Shown: in pieces, positions 16,268 to 26,426 of the stretch | Position numbering within the stretch: the first letter of the stretch is position 1 | Layout: every line of letters starts with the position of its first letter | Source of the DNA: MB1-2 sp046566065 | GTDB lineage: Bacteria > Actinomycetota > CADDZG01 > WHSQ01 | DNA length: 64,000 nt | Assembly: GCA_046566065.1 (NCBI GenBank) | Contig: JBKHXK010000003.1 | Location: 1 to 64,000, forward strand | Direction of reading: 5' to 3' | Program-made: the position numbers and the translations under genes | The notes under the pieces: generated by a model | The model's database searches: none | Seen by the model: the letters and a program-made list of their open reading frames with translations, nothing else | What the model was told of the DNA's origin: nothing

Positions 16268-17100
16268 CCCCCCTTGAAGTTCGCAAGACCTACAAGCTCT
16301 TCATCGGAGGCTCATTCCCCCGATCGGAATCGGGACGGAGCTACGAGGTGACCGACGACACCGGCGCCTTCCTCGCCAACGCGGTGCGCGCCTCCCGCAA
16401 GGACATCCGGGACGCAGTCAGCGCGGCTCGGAAGGCGTCGTCATCCTGGGCCACGATCACCGGCTACAACCGGGGCCAGATCCTGTACCGCGTCGCAGAG
16501 ATCATGGAGTCTCGCCGCGACGAGTTGATCTCTGAGGTCGCCAGGGCCGAGGGGAAGCGTGGCGCGGGTGGACAGGTCAACGCCGCCATCGACGAGTGGG
16601 TCTGGTACGCGGGATGGACCGACAAGATCGCGCAGGTGATGGGGAGCCTCAACCCTGTGGCCGGTCCCTTCTTCAACATCACCTCGCCGGAGCCGATCGG
16701 AGTGGTCGGGATCGTCGCGCCGCGGACGCCCTCATTGCTCGGCCTGGTCAGAAGGTTGGCTCCCGCGCTGTGCGCGGGCAACGCCGTCGTGGTGCTGGCT
16801 TCGGACGAACACCCCCTGCCTTCGATCGCTCTGGCGGAGTGCCTCGCTACATCCGACGTCCCCGGCGGTGTGGTCAACATCCTGACCGGCCACCACTGGG
16901 AGCTCGCCCCCGTGCTCGCATCTCACTTGGACGTCGACGCGATCGATCTGACGGGCGCCCAGCCAGATGAGCTCACGGAGCTCGAAGTGGCCGCGGCCGG
17001 CAACGTGAAGCGCGTGGTGCGTGCGTCGACCGAGAGAAGCCCGCAGGACGTCACGGCTTTCCAAGAGATGAAGACCGTCTGGCACCCGAAGGGCGCTTGA
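16264..17100 (+). CDS. half-length aldehyde dehydrogenase-fold protein without catalytic Cys
   Basis: A 278-residue protein that resembles only the N-terminal, NAD-binding half of ALDH ('LFIGGSFPRSESGRSYEV', 'WATITGYNRGQILYRVAEIME', 'GVVGIVAPRTPSLLGLVRRLAPAL'). The nucleotide stretch 'PWNxP' has become 'APRTP', the chain lacks the Cys-bearing catalytic domain, and it ends with a short unrelated tail. It overlaps the preceding full-length ALDH by ATGA. Paired full/half ALDH genes next to deoC are also known in other Actinobacteria, so it is probably a conserved subunit or pseudoenzyme rather than a recent truncation. Confidence 0.8.
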   Translation: MTPLEVRKTYKLFIGGSFPRSESGRSYEVTDDTGAFLANAVRASRKDIRDAVSAARKASSSWATITGYNRGQILYRVAEIMESRRDELISEVARAEGKRGAGGQVNAAIDEWVWYAGWTDKIAQVMGSLNPVAGPFFNITSPEPIGVVGIVAPRTPSLLGLVRRLAPALCAGNAVVVLASDEHPLPSIALAECLATSDVPGGVVNILTGHHWELAPVLASHLDVDAIDLTGAQPDELTELEVAAAGNVKRVVRASTERSPQDVTAFQEMKTVWHPKGA

Positions 17101-17101
17101 G

Positions 17102-17890
17102 CTAAGCCGAGCCGAGCCGAGGTATCAAGCCCGTCAGGAGGTTCTGCACCCGGCCGGCCGCCTTCCCTCCGATCAGAGATACCTCTTCATGAGAAGGATC
17201 GCTGCCTTCCAGACCTGCGGCGAGGTTCGTCACCACCGATAGCCCTAGGACGCGCGCCCCGAGGTAGCGGGCCATCGTCGCTTCGAGCACCGTCGACATG
17301 CCGACGAGGTCGGCGCCGAGGGCGATCAGCATCTTCACCTCGGCCGGTGTCTCGTACGCAGGACCGATCAGGCCTGCGTAGACCCCCTCCTCTAGTTCGG
17401 GGTCGATCTCGCGAGCCAGCGCCCGAAGCTTCTCGTCATAGAGGTCGACCATCGAGGGGAACCGGGGGCCTAGCCCGTCGTGTGGCCCGGTGAGAGGTGA
17501 CACGCCGGTCAGGTTCAGTTGGTCGGAGATCAGATAGGGCGCGCCGACCCGCATGTTCGGGTGCAGTCCTCCGGCGGCGTTGGTCAGGATGATCGTGTCG
17601 CACCCCGCCTCGACCGCCAGTCGCACCCACCGCGTGACGGTCTTGGGGTCATGGCCCTCGTAAAGATGCACGCGCCCCGAGAACAGCAACACCGGAACGC
17701 CGCCCACCTCTCCGGAGTAGAGAGCGCCTTCGTGACCTTCAACGGTCGACGAGGTCATCCCCTCGATCTCAGAGTACGGGATAGGCGTTCCTCCGACGGG
17801 CGCCCCCTTGCCTCCCGCCAGACCGGATCCAAGGGTGATCGCGACCTTGTGCTGCGAGCGGCCGGTGAGCTCTGCGATCGTGGACGCCAT
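17102..17890 (-). CDS. punA: purine nucleoside phosphorylase
   Basis: Splits purine (deoxy)nucleosides with phosphate into base and (deoxy)ribose-1-phosphate. It is a 262-residue enzyme of the trimeric PNP class: phosphate-binding 'TLGSGLAG' and 'RVHLYEGH', base-site 'TNAAGGLHPNM', 'GPAYETPAEVKM' with the purine-binding Glu, 'GADLVGMSTVLEATMAR' and 'VVTNLAAGL'. Its ATG overlaps the deoA stop (TGATG). It is the last gene of the rbsK-DUF455-cdd-deoA-punA operon and ends two bases from the convergent ALDH-like gene. Confidence 0.93.
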   Translation of the reverse strand: MASTIAELTGRSQHKVAITLGSGLAGGKGAPVGGTPIPYSEIEGMTSSTVEGHEGALYSGEVGGVPVLLFSGRVHLYEGHDPKTVTRWVRLAVEAGCDTIILTNAAGGLHPNMRVGAPYLISDQLNLTGVSPLTGPHDGLGPRFPSMVDLYDEKLRALAREIDPELEEGVYAGLIGPAYETPAEVKMLIALGADLVGMSTVLEATMARYLGARVLGLSVVTNLAAGLEGSDPSHEEVSLIGGKAAGRVQNLLTGLIPRLGSA

Positions 17891-19158
17891 CAGCCGATCC
17901 TCTCGAGGATCTTCGGTGGTGGTTCCGGCTCTTCGTCTCCGATCTCAATGGCGCCATCCAGAGCGGCGAGGGCACGTTCGAAGCGTTCGGGATCCTCCGC
18001 ATGCAGCTCCAACAACGGTTGACCCTCCTCGACGCGCTCTCCGGGCTTGGCGACACAGAGGACCCCCGCCGACGCGCTCACCGGGTCTTCCTTCTTCGAT
18101 CTCCCGGCCCCCAGTCGCCACGCGGCGATCCCGACGGCGCGCGCATCCAGTCGACGGACGTACCCGCTGGAAGTTGCCGGCACCGTCCGACGCTCGGGAG
18201 CCTCCGCCATCGGAGCGTCCGGGTCGCCGCCCTGGGCGCGGATCATCTCCGAGAACTTCTTCCACGCGGTTCCGTCTTTCAGGGTGGCGGCCGCGTCCGC
18301 CTTCACCCCGGCCAACGCGAGCATCTCGTCGGCGAGCGCGGTCGTCACCTCGAGGAGGTCGGCCGAGCCTCCGCCCTTCAGGCACTCGACCGACTCGGTC
18401 ACCTCGAGGCCGTTGCCGGCGGCCCTGCCCAAGGGCGTCTCCATATCGGTGAGCAACGCGGTGGTCTTCACCCCGTGTGCCTGGCCGAGGGCGACCATCG
18501 TCTCCGCGAGCCGGCGAGCCTGGGAGATGTCGGGCAAGAACGCACCCGACCCGACCTTCACATCGAGGACGAGAGCGTCGGTGCCCTCGGCGATCTTCTT
18601 CGACATGATCGACGACGCGATCAGGGGTATCGACTCGACCGTCCCCGTGACGTCGCGCAGTGCATAGAGCTTCTTGTCCGCCGGCGCGAGCGTGCCGCCC
18701 GCGGCGCATATGACGCATCCCACCTCGCTCAAAACGTGCAACATCTCGGCGGTTGAGAGATCGGCGCGCCACCCGGGGATGGCCTCCAGCTTGTCCAGGG
18801 TCCCCCCGGTGTGACCCAGCCCGCGCCCCGACAGCATCGGATCGGCGACCCCGCAGGCCGCCACCATGGGGGCCAGGATCAGCGAGACCTTGTCACCGAC
18901 CCCGCCGGTCGAGTGCTTGTCGGCGGTCGGTCGTGGGATCGAGGACAGGTCCAAACGCTCACCCGACGACAACATCGCGTCGGTCCAAACGTTCAGCTCC
19001 TCTGGCTCCATACCGCGCCAGACGATGGCCATGAGCAACGCGGAGGCCTGCTCGGGTGCGATCCGATCGTGCGTGTAGGAGTCGATGAACCACCGGATCT
19101 GTTCGTCCGAAAGCCGGCCTCCGTCCCGCTTCGTGCGGATCACGTCGATGACATCCAT
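17890..19158 (-). CDS. deoA: thymidine phosphorylase / pyrimidine-nucleoside phosphorylase
   Basis: A 422-residue enzyme that phosphorolyses thymidine, deoxyuridine or uridine. The family signature is 'SGRGLGHTGGTLDKLEAIPG', with 'KHSTGGVGDKVSL', 'YALRDVTGTVESIPLI' and 'SIMSKKIAEG' also present, and a C-terminal alpha/beta domain at about 330-422. ATG 19158 is chosen over the upstream ATG 19188 because it follows the cdd stop by one base, as in the other couplings of this operon. The product sugar phosphate needs phosphopentomutase, not in the window, before DeoC can use it. Confidence 0.92.
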   Translation of the reverse strand: MDVIDVIRTKRDGGRLSDEQIRWFIDSYTHDRIAPEQASALLMAIVWRGMEPEELNVWTDAMLSSGERLDLSSIPRPTADKHSTGGVGDKVSLILAPMVAACGVADPMLSGRGLGHTGGTLDKLEAIPGWRADLSTAEMLHVLSEVGCVICAAGGTLAPADKKLYALRDVTGTVESIPLIASSIMSKKIAEGTDALVLDVKVGSGAFLPDISQARRLAETMVALGQAHGVKTTALLTDMETPLGRAAGNGLEVTESVECLKGGGSADLLEVTTALADEMLALAGVKADAAATLKDGTAWKKFSEMIRAQGGDPDAPMAEAPERRTVPATSSGYVRRLDARAVGIAAWRLGAGRSKKEDPVSASAGVLCVAKPGERVEEGQPLLELHAEDPERFERALAALDGAIEIGDEEPEPPPKILERIG

Positions 19159-19159
19159 C

Positions 19160-19564
19160 CTAGGAAGGCTCCCGCGACTCGAGGTCATCTATCGAGAAGG
19201 AGTCTGGCAGCAGCTCGGACAGCGGGCGCGGCCCTGCGGCTCCGTCCACGAGGAGCTCTTCGCCTCCCGCCTCGAGCAACAGCTGCCGGCAGCGGCCACA
19301 GGGCGCGAGGATCGTCCCATCCGCGTGGGCGGCGGTGACCGCGACCAGACGGCCCCCGCCCGAGTCGTGCAGTTGCGATACCAAGCCGCATTCCGCGCAC
19401 AGCGATAGTCCGTAAGACGCGTTCTCGACGTTGCAACCGGTGATGACCCGGCCGTCGTCGACCAGTGCCGCTGCGCCGACCCGGAACTTCGAATAGGGCG
19501 CGTAGGAACGCTCCGTCGCGCCTATGGCTTCTCGTCTGAGCGTGTCCCAGTCGACGTCAGTCAT
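19160..19564 (-). CDS. cdd: cytidine deaminase
   Basis: Deaminates cytidine and deoxycytidine to uridine forms, feeding DeoA. The 134-residue protein has the tetrameric CDA layout: substrate loop 'YAPYSKFRVGAA', 'GCNVENASYGLSLCAE' with zinc Cys and catalytic Glu, and the second zinc pair in 'PCGRCRQLL'. The 'CAECG' variant also occurs in mycobacterial CDA. Its start overlaps the end of the DUF455 gene by eight bases and its stop precedes deoA by one base. Confidence 0.92.
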   Translation of the reverse strand: MTDVDWDTLRREAIGATERSYAPYSKFRVGAAALVDDGRVITGCNVENASYGLSLCAECGLVSQLHDSGGGRLVAVTAAHADGTILAPCGRCRQLLLEAGGEELLVDGAAGPRPLSELLPDSFSIDDLESREPS

Positions 19565-20834
19565 GACCCTCCTTCTTGAGCGTGTTCTCGGCTTTCGCGA
19601 TCAGCCTCTCCGCTTGCCTGATCAGAGCGGCCTTCTCTTCCTCGGACGCTCTCGCGACCCGTGCGGCAACCGAGTTCTCGCATTCGGTCAGCAGGGATCT
19701 CCACTCTCGTTCCGGCTCTTGTAACGCCAGAGCCTCCCGTAACCAGCGGCGTCCGTAACCGGCGTGGATCGCTTCGTCCGCCCAGTCGAACTCCATGTCT
19801 CGCTGGCTGGAAACGTCGCCGATCGCGCCGAAGGTCTCGGCGCGTTGCGCCTTCTTGCCGATGTTCTTCGTCTCGAAGAAGGCGAGCATCGCGAGCCGGT
19901 GCACCACGCCGTGGCCTGCTGAGGATTCGTAGATGTAGCTGCCGAGCGGCAGCTCCTTCGGTTCGAAGCCCCACCTCGCGAGCCTCAGTTGCCCCATCCG
20001 CATGTGACGGCTCTCGTCGTAACACCAGCGAGCTGCGTCGACGATGAACTCCCACCCGAGCGACGGCCCCAGACCGTGAAGGATGGCCCCGGCCGTCTCC
20101 ACCGCCCACACCTCGTTGAGATGGCTGATCGCCGTGCGGAGTCGAAGCCGAGGGCCCTCCCCATAGGGGAAGGACGGGTCGAAGTTGTCGGGCCAGTAGA
20201 AGCTGCAGGGGAAGTAGCGGTCGTCTCTCGCGGGCTGCTCGGCGAGCGCGAACGGCACCCCGGCCTCGGGCATGGGACCGACGGGCGGGGGGGCCGAGTC
20301 GACCGAGACCCCCCCGAGCTCTCGCATCCGTGCCTGGATCGCCTCCAGCCATGTCTCGCCGCGGGCCGAAGCAGCTTCCGTCGAGGCGGCCTCGGCGAGT
20401 ACTGCTCCCTGGGCGGCCTTCTCCGAGGCGGCGAGTTGGAGGAAGCGATAGGTCGGTCCGTCGGCTATCGGATCCGAGAGCGCGAGGTAACTGCGGTAGC
20501 TGGTCTGGAGCGCCGGAAGAAAGATCTCACTCAGAGAGCGCAGCAGCGAGTTCGCATCCGGCGCGTTGATCGCGGCTTCGAAGACCTCGATCAAGGCCGA
20601 ATCCGGTTCGCGTTCCAAGACCCGCTCGGGGTAGCGGAGCTCGAAGACGCGCTCTCGAAGCTCGTCGCCCGTCAGTGACATCTGCCAGGCCGCCTCGGCC
20701 AGAGCCGCCTTGCTCTCGAGACGCGACACCGCCGGGATCCATCCGCCACAGGTCAGGATCAGCGCTCGTTCCAAGTGCCAGTAGCGCCGCAGCACGGTCG
20801 CCGTATCGATCCGAAGTAGAGGACCGCCGCTCAT
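19557..20834 (-). CDS. ferritin-like di-iron protein, DUF455-type, in nucleoside operon
   Basis: A 425-residue mostly helical protein. In the C-terminal half I can place the full ferritin-like di-iron ligand set: Glu246, then Glu274-x-x-His277 ('CYDESRHMRM'), Glu321 ('ETKNIG') and Glu354-x-x-His357 ('WADEAIHAGY'). This matches the DUF455 group of ferritin-like proteins, which have no settled activity. The N-terminal half (1-170) is helical without such ligands. ATGA overlap with rbsK before it and an eight-base overlap with cdd after it put it inside the nucleoside salvage operon, which suggests an oxygen-dependent step on a base, nucleoside or sugar. That function is inferred only. Confidence 0.75.
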   Translation of the reverse strand: MSGGPLLRIDTATVLRRYWHLERALILTCGGWIPAVSRLESKAALAEAAWQMSLTGDELRERVFELRYPERVLEREPDSALIEVFEAAINAPDANSLLRSLSEIFLPALQTSYRSYLALSDPIADGPTYRFLQLAASEKAAQGAVLAEAASTEAASARGETWLEAIQARMRELGGVSVDSAPPPVGPMPEAGVPFALAEQPARDDRYFPCSFYWPDNFDPSFPYGEGPRLRLRTAISHLNEVWAVETAGAILHGLGPSLGWEFIVDAARWCYDESRHMRMGQLRLARWGFEPKELPLGSYIYESSAGHGVVHRLAMLAFFETKNIGKKAQRAETFGAIGDVSSQRDMEFDWADEAIHAGYGRRWLREALALQEPEREWRSLLTECENSVAARVARASEEEKAALIRQAERLIAKAENTLKKEGHD

Positions 20835-21751
20835 CCCTGGGCCAGCAGTTCGTCCAGCTCGCCACGGCGCGGCAGGGCCGGTATCACGCCAAGTCTGGTG
20901 CAGGCGAGCGCTCCGGCTCTGGTGGCTTGCTTCACGGCTTGCTGGAGAGGATCACCGGTTGCCAGCGCTGCCGCGAGAGCGCCGTTGAAAGCGTCACCGG
21001 CACCCGTGGAGTCCACCACATCGACCGTGGCCGAGCGGATCTCTTCGGTCCCGTCCTGGCCCACGATCAGCGCTCCTTCGGCTCCGCGGGTGAGAACCAC
21101 CTTCCCAACACCGAGCTCCAGCAGCCGAGCGCAGATGTCGATGTCCGGCGTCGGGTCGTCCGGCGCCACTCCGACCAGTACCCGGGCCTCTGTCTGGTTG
21201 GGAGTGAGCAGATCGATGTGCTGGTAGATGTCGTCCGGCAATCGACGCACGGGGGCCGGGTTCAACACGGTGATGCAGCCGCATCTCTTGCCCAGGGCCA
21301 TAGCCTCGTGCGCCGTTTCGGCCCGGATCTCGAGCTGGGTCATCACCACCGCGCTGGCCGCGATCGTCTCGCGCGCCGCTCGCACGTGCTCGGGTCCGAA
21401 GTCGTCGTTGCTACCAGGGTCCAACAGGATGCGGTTGTCGCCCGAGGTGTCCAACATGATGAATCCCACCCCGGTGTTCCGTTGGGTCACATCGAGGTGG
21501 TCGACCCCCACCCCCTCCGTCTCGTAGAGATCCCTACCGATGCGACCGAAGTCGTCATCTCCGATCACCCCGACGAACTGGACCGGAACGCCGAGGCGTG
21601 CAACCTGCACCGCCTGGTTGCTGCCCTTCCCGCCGGGACCCATGTCGAAATCGCGGGCCAAAACCGTCTCGCCCTGAACCGGGAAGCGGTCGGAGCGCAG
21701 GGTCAGGCCGACAACGAAGCTCCCGGCCACCGTTACTTTCGCGACGCTCAT
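20831..21751 (-). CDS. rbsK: ribokinase (PfkB family)
   Basis: Phosphorylates ribose with ATP to ribose-5-phosphate. The 306-residue protein has the PfkB signatures 'MGPGGKGSNQAVQVARLG' near the start and 'VDSTGAGDAFNGALAAAL' with the catalytic Asp near the end, plus 'TPNQTEARVL'. It heads the minus-strand nucleoside operon and is divergent from a nucleoside hydrolase 26 bases away, which would release free ribose for it. A TAGACT hexamer lies nine bases before its ATG. Confidence 0.9.
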   Translation of the reverse strand: MSVAKVTVAGSFVVGLTLRSDRFPVQGETVLARDFDMGPGGKGSNQAVQVARLGVPVQFVGVIGDDDFGRIGRDLYETEGVGVDHLDVTQRNTGVGFIMLDTSGDNRILLDPGSNDDFGPEHVRAARETIAASAVVMTQLEIRAETAHEAMALGKRCGCITVLNPAPVRRLPDDIYQHIDLLTPNQTEARVLVGVAPDDPTPDIDICARLLELGVGKVVLTRGAEGALIVGQDGTEEIRSATVDVVDSTGAGDAFNGALAAALATGDPLQQAVKQATRAGALACTRLGVIPALPRRGELDELLAQG

Positions 21752-21777
21752 CCTGGCAACAGTCTAGGGTCGCGACC
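21752..21777. promoter_or_regulatory. 26-base bidirectional promoter of rbsK and nucleoside hydrolase
   Basis: The ten bases 21761-21770 hold two -10 hexamers on opposite strands that share the central TA: TAGACT towards rbsK (complement of 21761-21766) and TAGGGT (21765-21770) towards the hydrolase, seven bases before GTG 21778. This fits a symmetric bidirectional promoter and a leaderless hydrolase mRNA. Confidence 0.5.
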
Positions 21778-22785
21778 GTGCAGAGATTCATCGTGGACAC
21801 GGACACAGCAGGCGACGACGTCACCTCTCTGTTGATCGGCCTGAGATGGCCGGACGTTTCCATGGAAGCCATCACCGTGTGCGCGGGCAACGTCGAGCTC
21901 GACATGTGCGTTCGGAACGCGCTGTACACCACCGAGGTCGCCGAACGCACAGACGTTCCGGTGTTCGCGGGCGCCGCTGAGCCGCTGGACAGAGAACTGG
22001 TCACCGCTCACTACGTGCACGGACAGGACGGCATGGGCGACTCCTACTTCCCGCCGCCGACGAAGCAGGCCGAGGACGTGTCGGCGGCCGAGGCGATCGT
22101 CGAGATCGCAGACCGGTTGGCGGGAGAGCTCGAGATCATCGCCCAGGCACCTCTGACCAACATCGCTCTTGCCCTGCGCCTCGACCCCGGGCTCCCCTCC
22201 AAGGTCAAGCGTCTCTGGATCATGGGTGGCTCCAACAACTTCGTCGGGAACATCACCCCCGCCGCGGAGTTCAACTTCTACGTGGACCCGCTCGCCGCCA
22301 AACAGGTGCTTGCGGCAGGGTTCGAGACGACGCTCGTTCCGTGGGACGTATGCGTTCACGACGGCGTGCTTCTGGAGGACGAGCTCCGTCCGGTCGTCGC
22401 GATGGGGACGCCGCTCAGCGAGTTCTATCTGGCCGTGAACCGAGTGGTACGCAGGTTCATGCTCGAGGAATTCGGGATCGACGGCATCAGTCATCCCGAC
22501 GCTCTCACGATCGCGATGGCGATCGACCGGTCCGTGATCGCGGAGGCGGAGTCGATGTTCGTGGATGTGGAAGCCGACAGTGTCCTGACGCGCGGGTACA
22601 GCTTGATGGACAAGATGCAGGTGGTCGGGCGTGAGGTGGACCGAGGCGTCCGAGTCAACGAACTGATGAACGTTCCCTCCTCTGAGCCCAACGCTGAGGT
22701 CGTGATCAGGGCCGACAAGCGACGATTCGCCGAGATGTTGTTCGGCGTCCTGTCGGGTCAGATGCTGCCTCCGGCCCCCTCGTAG
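21778..22785 (+). CDS. nucleoside hydrolase (IU-type family)
   Basis: Hydrolyses N-glycosidic bonds of ribonucleosides to base and ribose. The 335-residue protein opens with the calcium/substrate motif 'VDTDTAGDDVTSLL', the family's DxDxxxDD, and has 'ITVCAGNVEL', 'QAPLTNIALAL', 'IMGGSNNFVGNITPAAEFNFYVDPLAA' in parts, and 'SHPDALTIAMAID' with the C-terminal Asp. The start is GTG 21778, leaderless. The ribose product matches the divergent ribokinase. Its 3' end overlaps the convergent permease gene by 28 bases. Confidence 0.88.
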   Translation: MQRFIVDTDTAGDDVTSLLIGLRWPDVSMEAITVCAGNVELDMCVRNALYTTEVAERTDVPVFAGAAEPLDRELVTAHYVHGQDGMGDSYFPPPTKQAEDVSAAEAIVEIADRLAGELEIIAQAPLTNIALALRLDPGLPSKVKRLWIMGGSNNFVGNITPAAEFNFYVDPLAAKQVLAAGFETTLVPWDVCVHDGVLLEDELRPVVAMGTPLSEFYLAVNRVVRRFMLEEFGIDGISHPDALTIAMAIDRSVIAEAESMFVDVEADSVLTRGYSLMDKMQVVGREVDRGVRVNELMNVPSSEPNAEVVIRADKRRFAEMLFGVLSGQMLPPAPS

Positions 22786-23702
22786 GCTTTCCCCGCTGCC
22801 GCAGGCGGATTCACCCGGCCCACGAACCCGGCGATCGCGATCATCGTGACGACGTAAGGGATCATCCGGATGAATTGCTCTGGCATCAGCGAGATGATCG
22901 GAGCGTCGCTCAGCCGGAGGGGGATCGCCTGGGCGAAGCCGAACAGCAGCGAGCCCAGCATGAGGGACACCGGCTTCCAGTTGCCCAGGATCAACGCCGC
23001 CAGCGCGATGAAGCCCATGCCCTGGGTCTGGCCCTCGTGGTACAGCTCGTTGACCTCGATGGAGAGGAACGCGCCGGCGAGACCTGCGAGCGTCCCGGAG
23101 ATCGCAACACCTGCGTAGCGCAAGGGGGCCAGCCGGACCCCGACGCTTCTCGTCGCGTCCGGGTTCTCACCGGCGGATCGCAGCCTTAGGCCGAAACGCG
23201 TCTTATTCAGGACGAAGAGGACGGGAACCGTAAGCAACAGCGCCAGCGGGACGATGGGAGACATGTCCTCGAAGGCTCGGCCCAGTCCCAGCGGCAACGA
23301 AGACAGCAAGGGGAAATCGAACTTCTCGAAGTGCGGGATGCTCGGCGGGGACTGCGTGGCCTGTCCGAAGAACGTCTGTGCCAGGAAACGCGCCATCCCG
23401 ATCGCGACGACGTTGATGACGACGCCGGACACGATGTGGTCGACGCGGAAGGTGACCGTCGCGAGGGCATGGACCAGAGACATCCCGAGCCCCCCTACCG
23501 CTCCCATGACCAGGCCCATCACCGGCCCGTACTCCAGGGTCCCCCATGCACCCATCACGGTGCCGACGATCATCATCCCCTCCAGCCCGATGTTCACGAT
23601 CCCGGAGCGCTCGCTGAAGAGTCCTCCGAGGCCGGTCAGGTAGATGATCGTGAAGTAACGGAGACCGATCGCGATCGCGACACCGAGATCAAGAAGCGGC
23701 AT
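22758..23702 (-). CDS. nupQ: nucleoside ABC transporter permease, NupQ-like
   Basis: A 314-residue inner-membrane permease of the BPD_transp_2 / NupQ group with about eight hydrophobic segments and the EAA-like region 'GVRLAPLRYAGVAISGTLAGLAGAFL'. It has 'SGIVNIGLEGMMIVG' near the N-terminus, the hallmark of this family. It overlaps the nupP-like gene by 14 bases and is the last gene of the importer operon. The substrate is inferred from family and from the surrounding nucleoside catabolism genes. Confidence 0.85.
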   Translation of the reverse strand: MPLLDLGVAIAIGLRYFTIIYLTGLGGLFSERSGIVNIGLEGMMIVGTVMGAWGTLEYGPVMGLVMGAVGGLGMSLVHALATVTFRVDHIVSGVVINVVAIGMARFLAQTFFGQATQSPPSIPHFEKFDFPLLSSLPLGLGRAFEDMSPIVPLALLLTVPVLFVLNKTRFGLRLRSAGENPDATRSVGVRLAPLRYAGVAISGTLAGLAGAFLSIEVNELYHEGQTQGMGFIALAALILGNWKPVSLMLGSLLFGFAQAIPLRLSDAPIISLMPEQFIRMIPYVVTMIAIAGFVGRVNPPAAAGKAYEGAGGSI

Positions 23703-24866
23703 CGTGGGCCTCCTTCCTCGGGGCGACCACAGACTCCTCCGAGCGGACGATGCGCTGACGGCGCCTGTTTACGGCACGCCTCACGATCTCGTAAGCCACG
23801 ACTACAGAGAGGATCAAGATCCCCTCGAGGATGATCAAGGTCTCGGTGGGCAGCTCGAAGGAAACCGCGATCCCGTCCTGTCCTCTGGCCAGCATGCCGA
23901 GCAGGATGGCTGCGAGGGGGATGCCGAAGGGATGGTTGCGGCCCAGGAAGGCAACGGTGATCCCCGCGAAGCCCAGACCGATCTCATAGTTGTGGGCGAG
24001 ATAGCCGCGGTCACCGAGCAAGCTGTTCATCCCCACCAACCCTGCCAGCGCCCCCGAGATCAAGAACGCCTTCACCTGTAGGGCGCTGATCGAAACGCCG
24101 CCGGCCTCGGCGGAGCCTGCCGACGAACCCACGGCCCGGATGTCGTAACCGAGACGGGTGCGCTTGAGCAGCACCCAGACGAACGCGCACGCGACCAGAG
24201 CGAGCGGGAACAACCAGGTGAGGTGGACCGATCCGGGGATCTGTTCGGACAACCCGAACGTGTCCGCGATCCTCGGGATGAGAGCCTTCTCCGCGAAGAT
24301 GTCGGTTCGAAGGTCGATCAACCCCTCTTCCTTGCTGCGCAGCGGATTCAACAAGGCCCAGGCGACCAGACTGACGGCGATGCCGTTCATCATGATCGTG
24401 GTGACGACCTCGTGCGCTCCGGTCCGCACCTTGAGAACCGCGGGGATCGCGGCCCACACGACCGCTCCCGCCATCGCAGCGATCAGGATGAGGGGAACGA
24501 GCAGGAAGCCCGGCAGGAAGTCCAGGGCCAGAGCCGCCGCCGCAGCGGTCATCATCCCGACGATGTATTGACCTTCGACGCCGATATTGAACATCCCGGC
24601 TTTGAAGGCGACGGCTACCGCCAGGCCCGAGAAGATCAGAGGGGTCGCATTCGCGAGCACGCGCGCGATGTCGGAGAGCTCGGAGGTCCCGTAGACCCAG
24701 ATGATCCGATAGACCTCGAGGGGGTCGACGCCGTAGGCGCGGATGATCAGGGCTCCGACCACGCCGGCGAACAGGAACGCTCCGCCGAGGGCGGCGGCCT
24801 GTCCGATCAGGAAATCGACCCACGGCGGGCGTTGGGCCGCAGCTTGCGTGCCGGCCTGCGCTGACA

Positions 24867-24867
<1 letters not shown>
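23689..24867 (-). CDS. nupP: nucleoside ABC transporter permease, NupP-like
   Basis: A 392-residue permease, partner of the NupQ-like protein. The family phrase 'FKAGMFNIGVEGQYIVGMM' and 'VLKVRTGAHEVVTTIMMNGIA' are visible, followed by about eight to ten membrane helices and a basic C-terminal tail. ATG 24867 overlaps the stop of the ATPase gene (TGATG); the long upstream extension of the frame lies inside the ATPase gene and is not coding. Confidence 0.86.
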
Positions 24868-26405
<1,538 letters not shown>

Positions 26406-26426
26406 AGCGCTTGCGACTCGTTCCGT

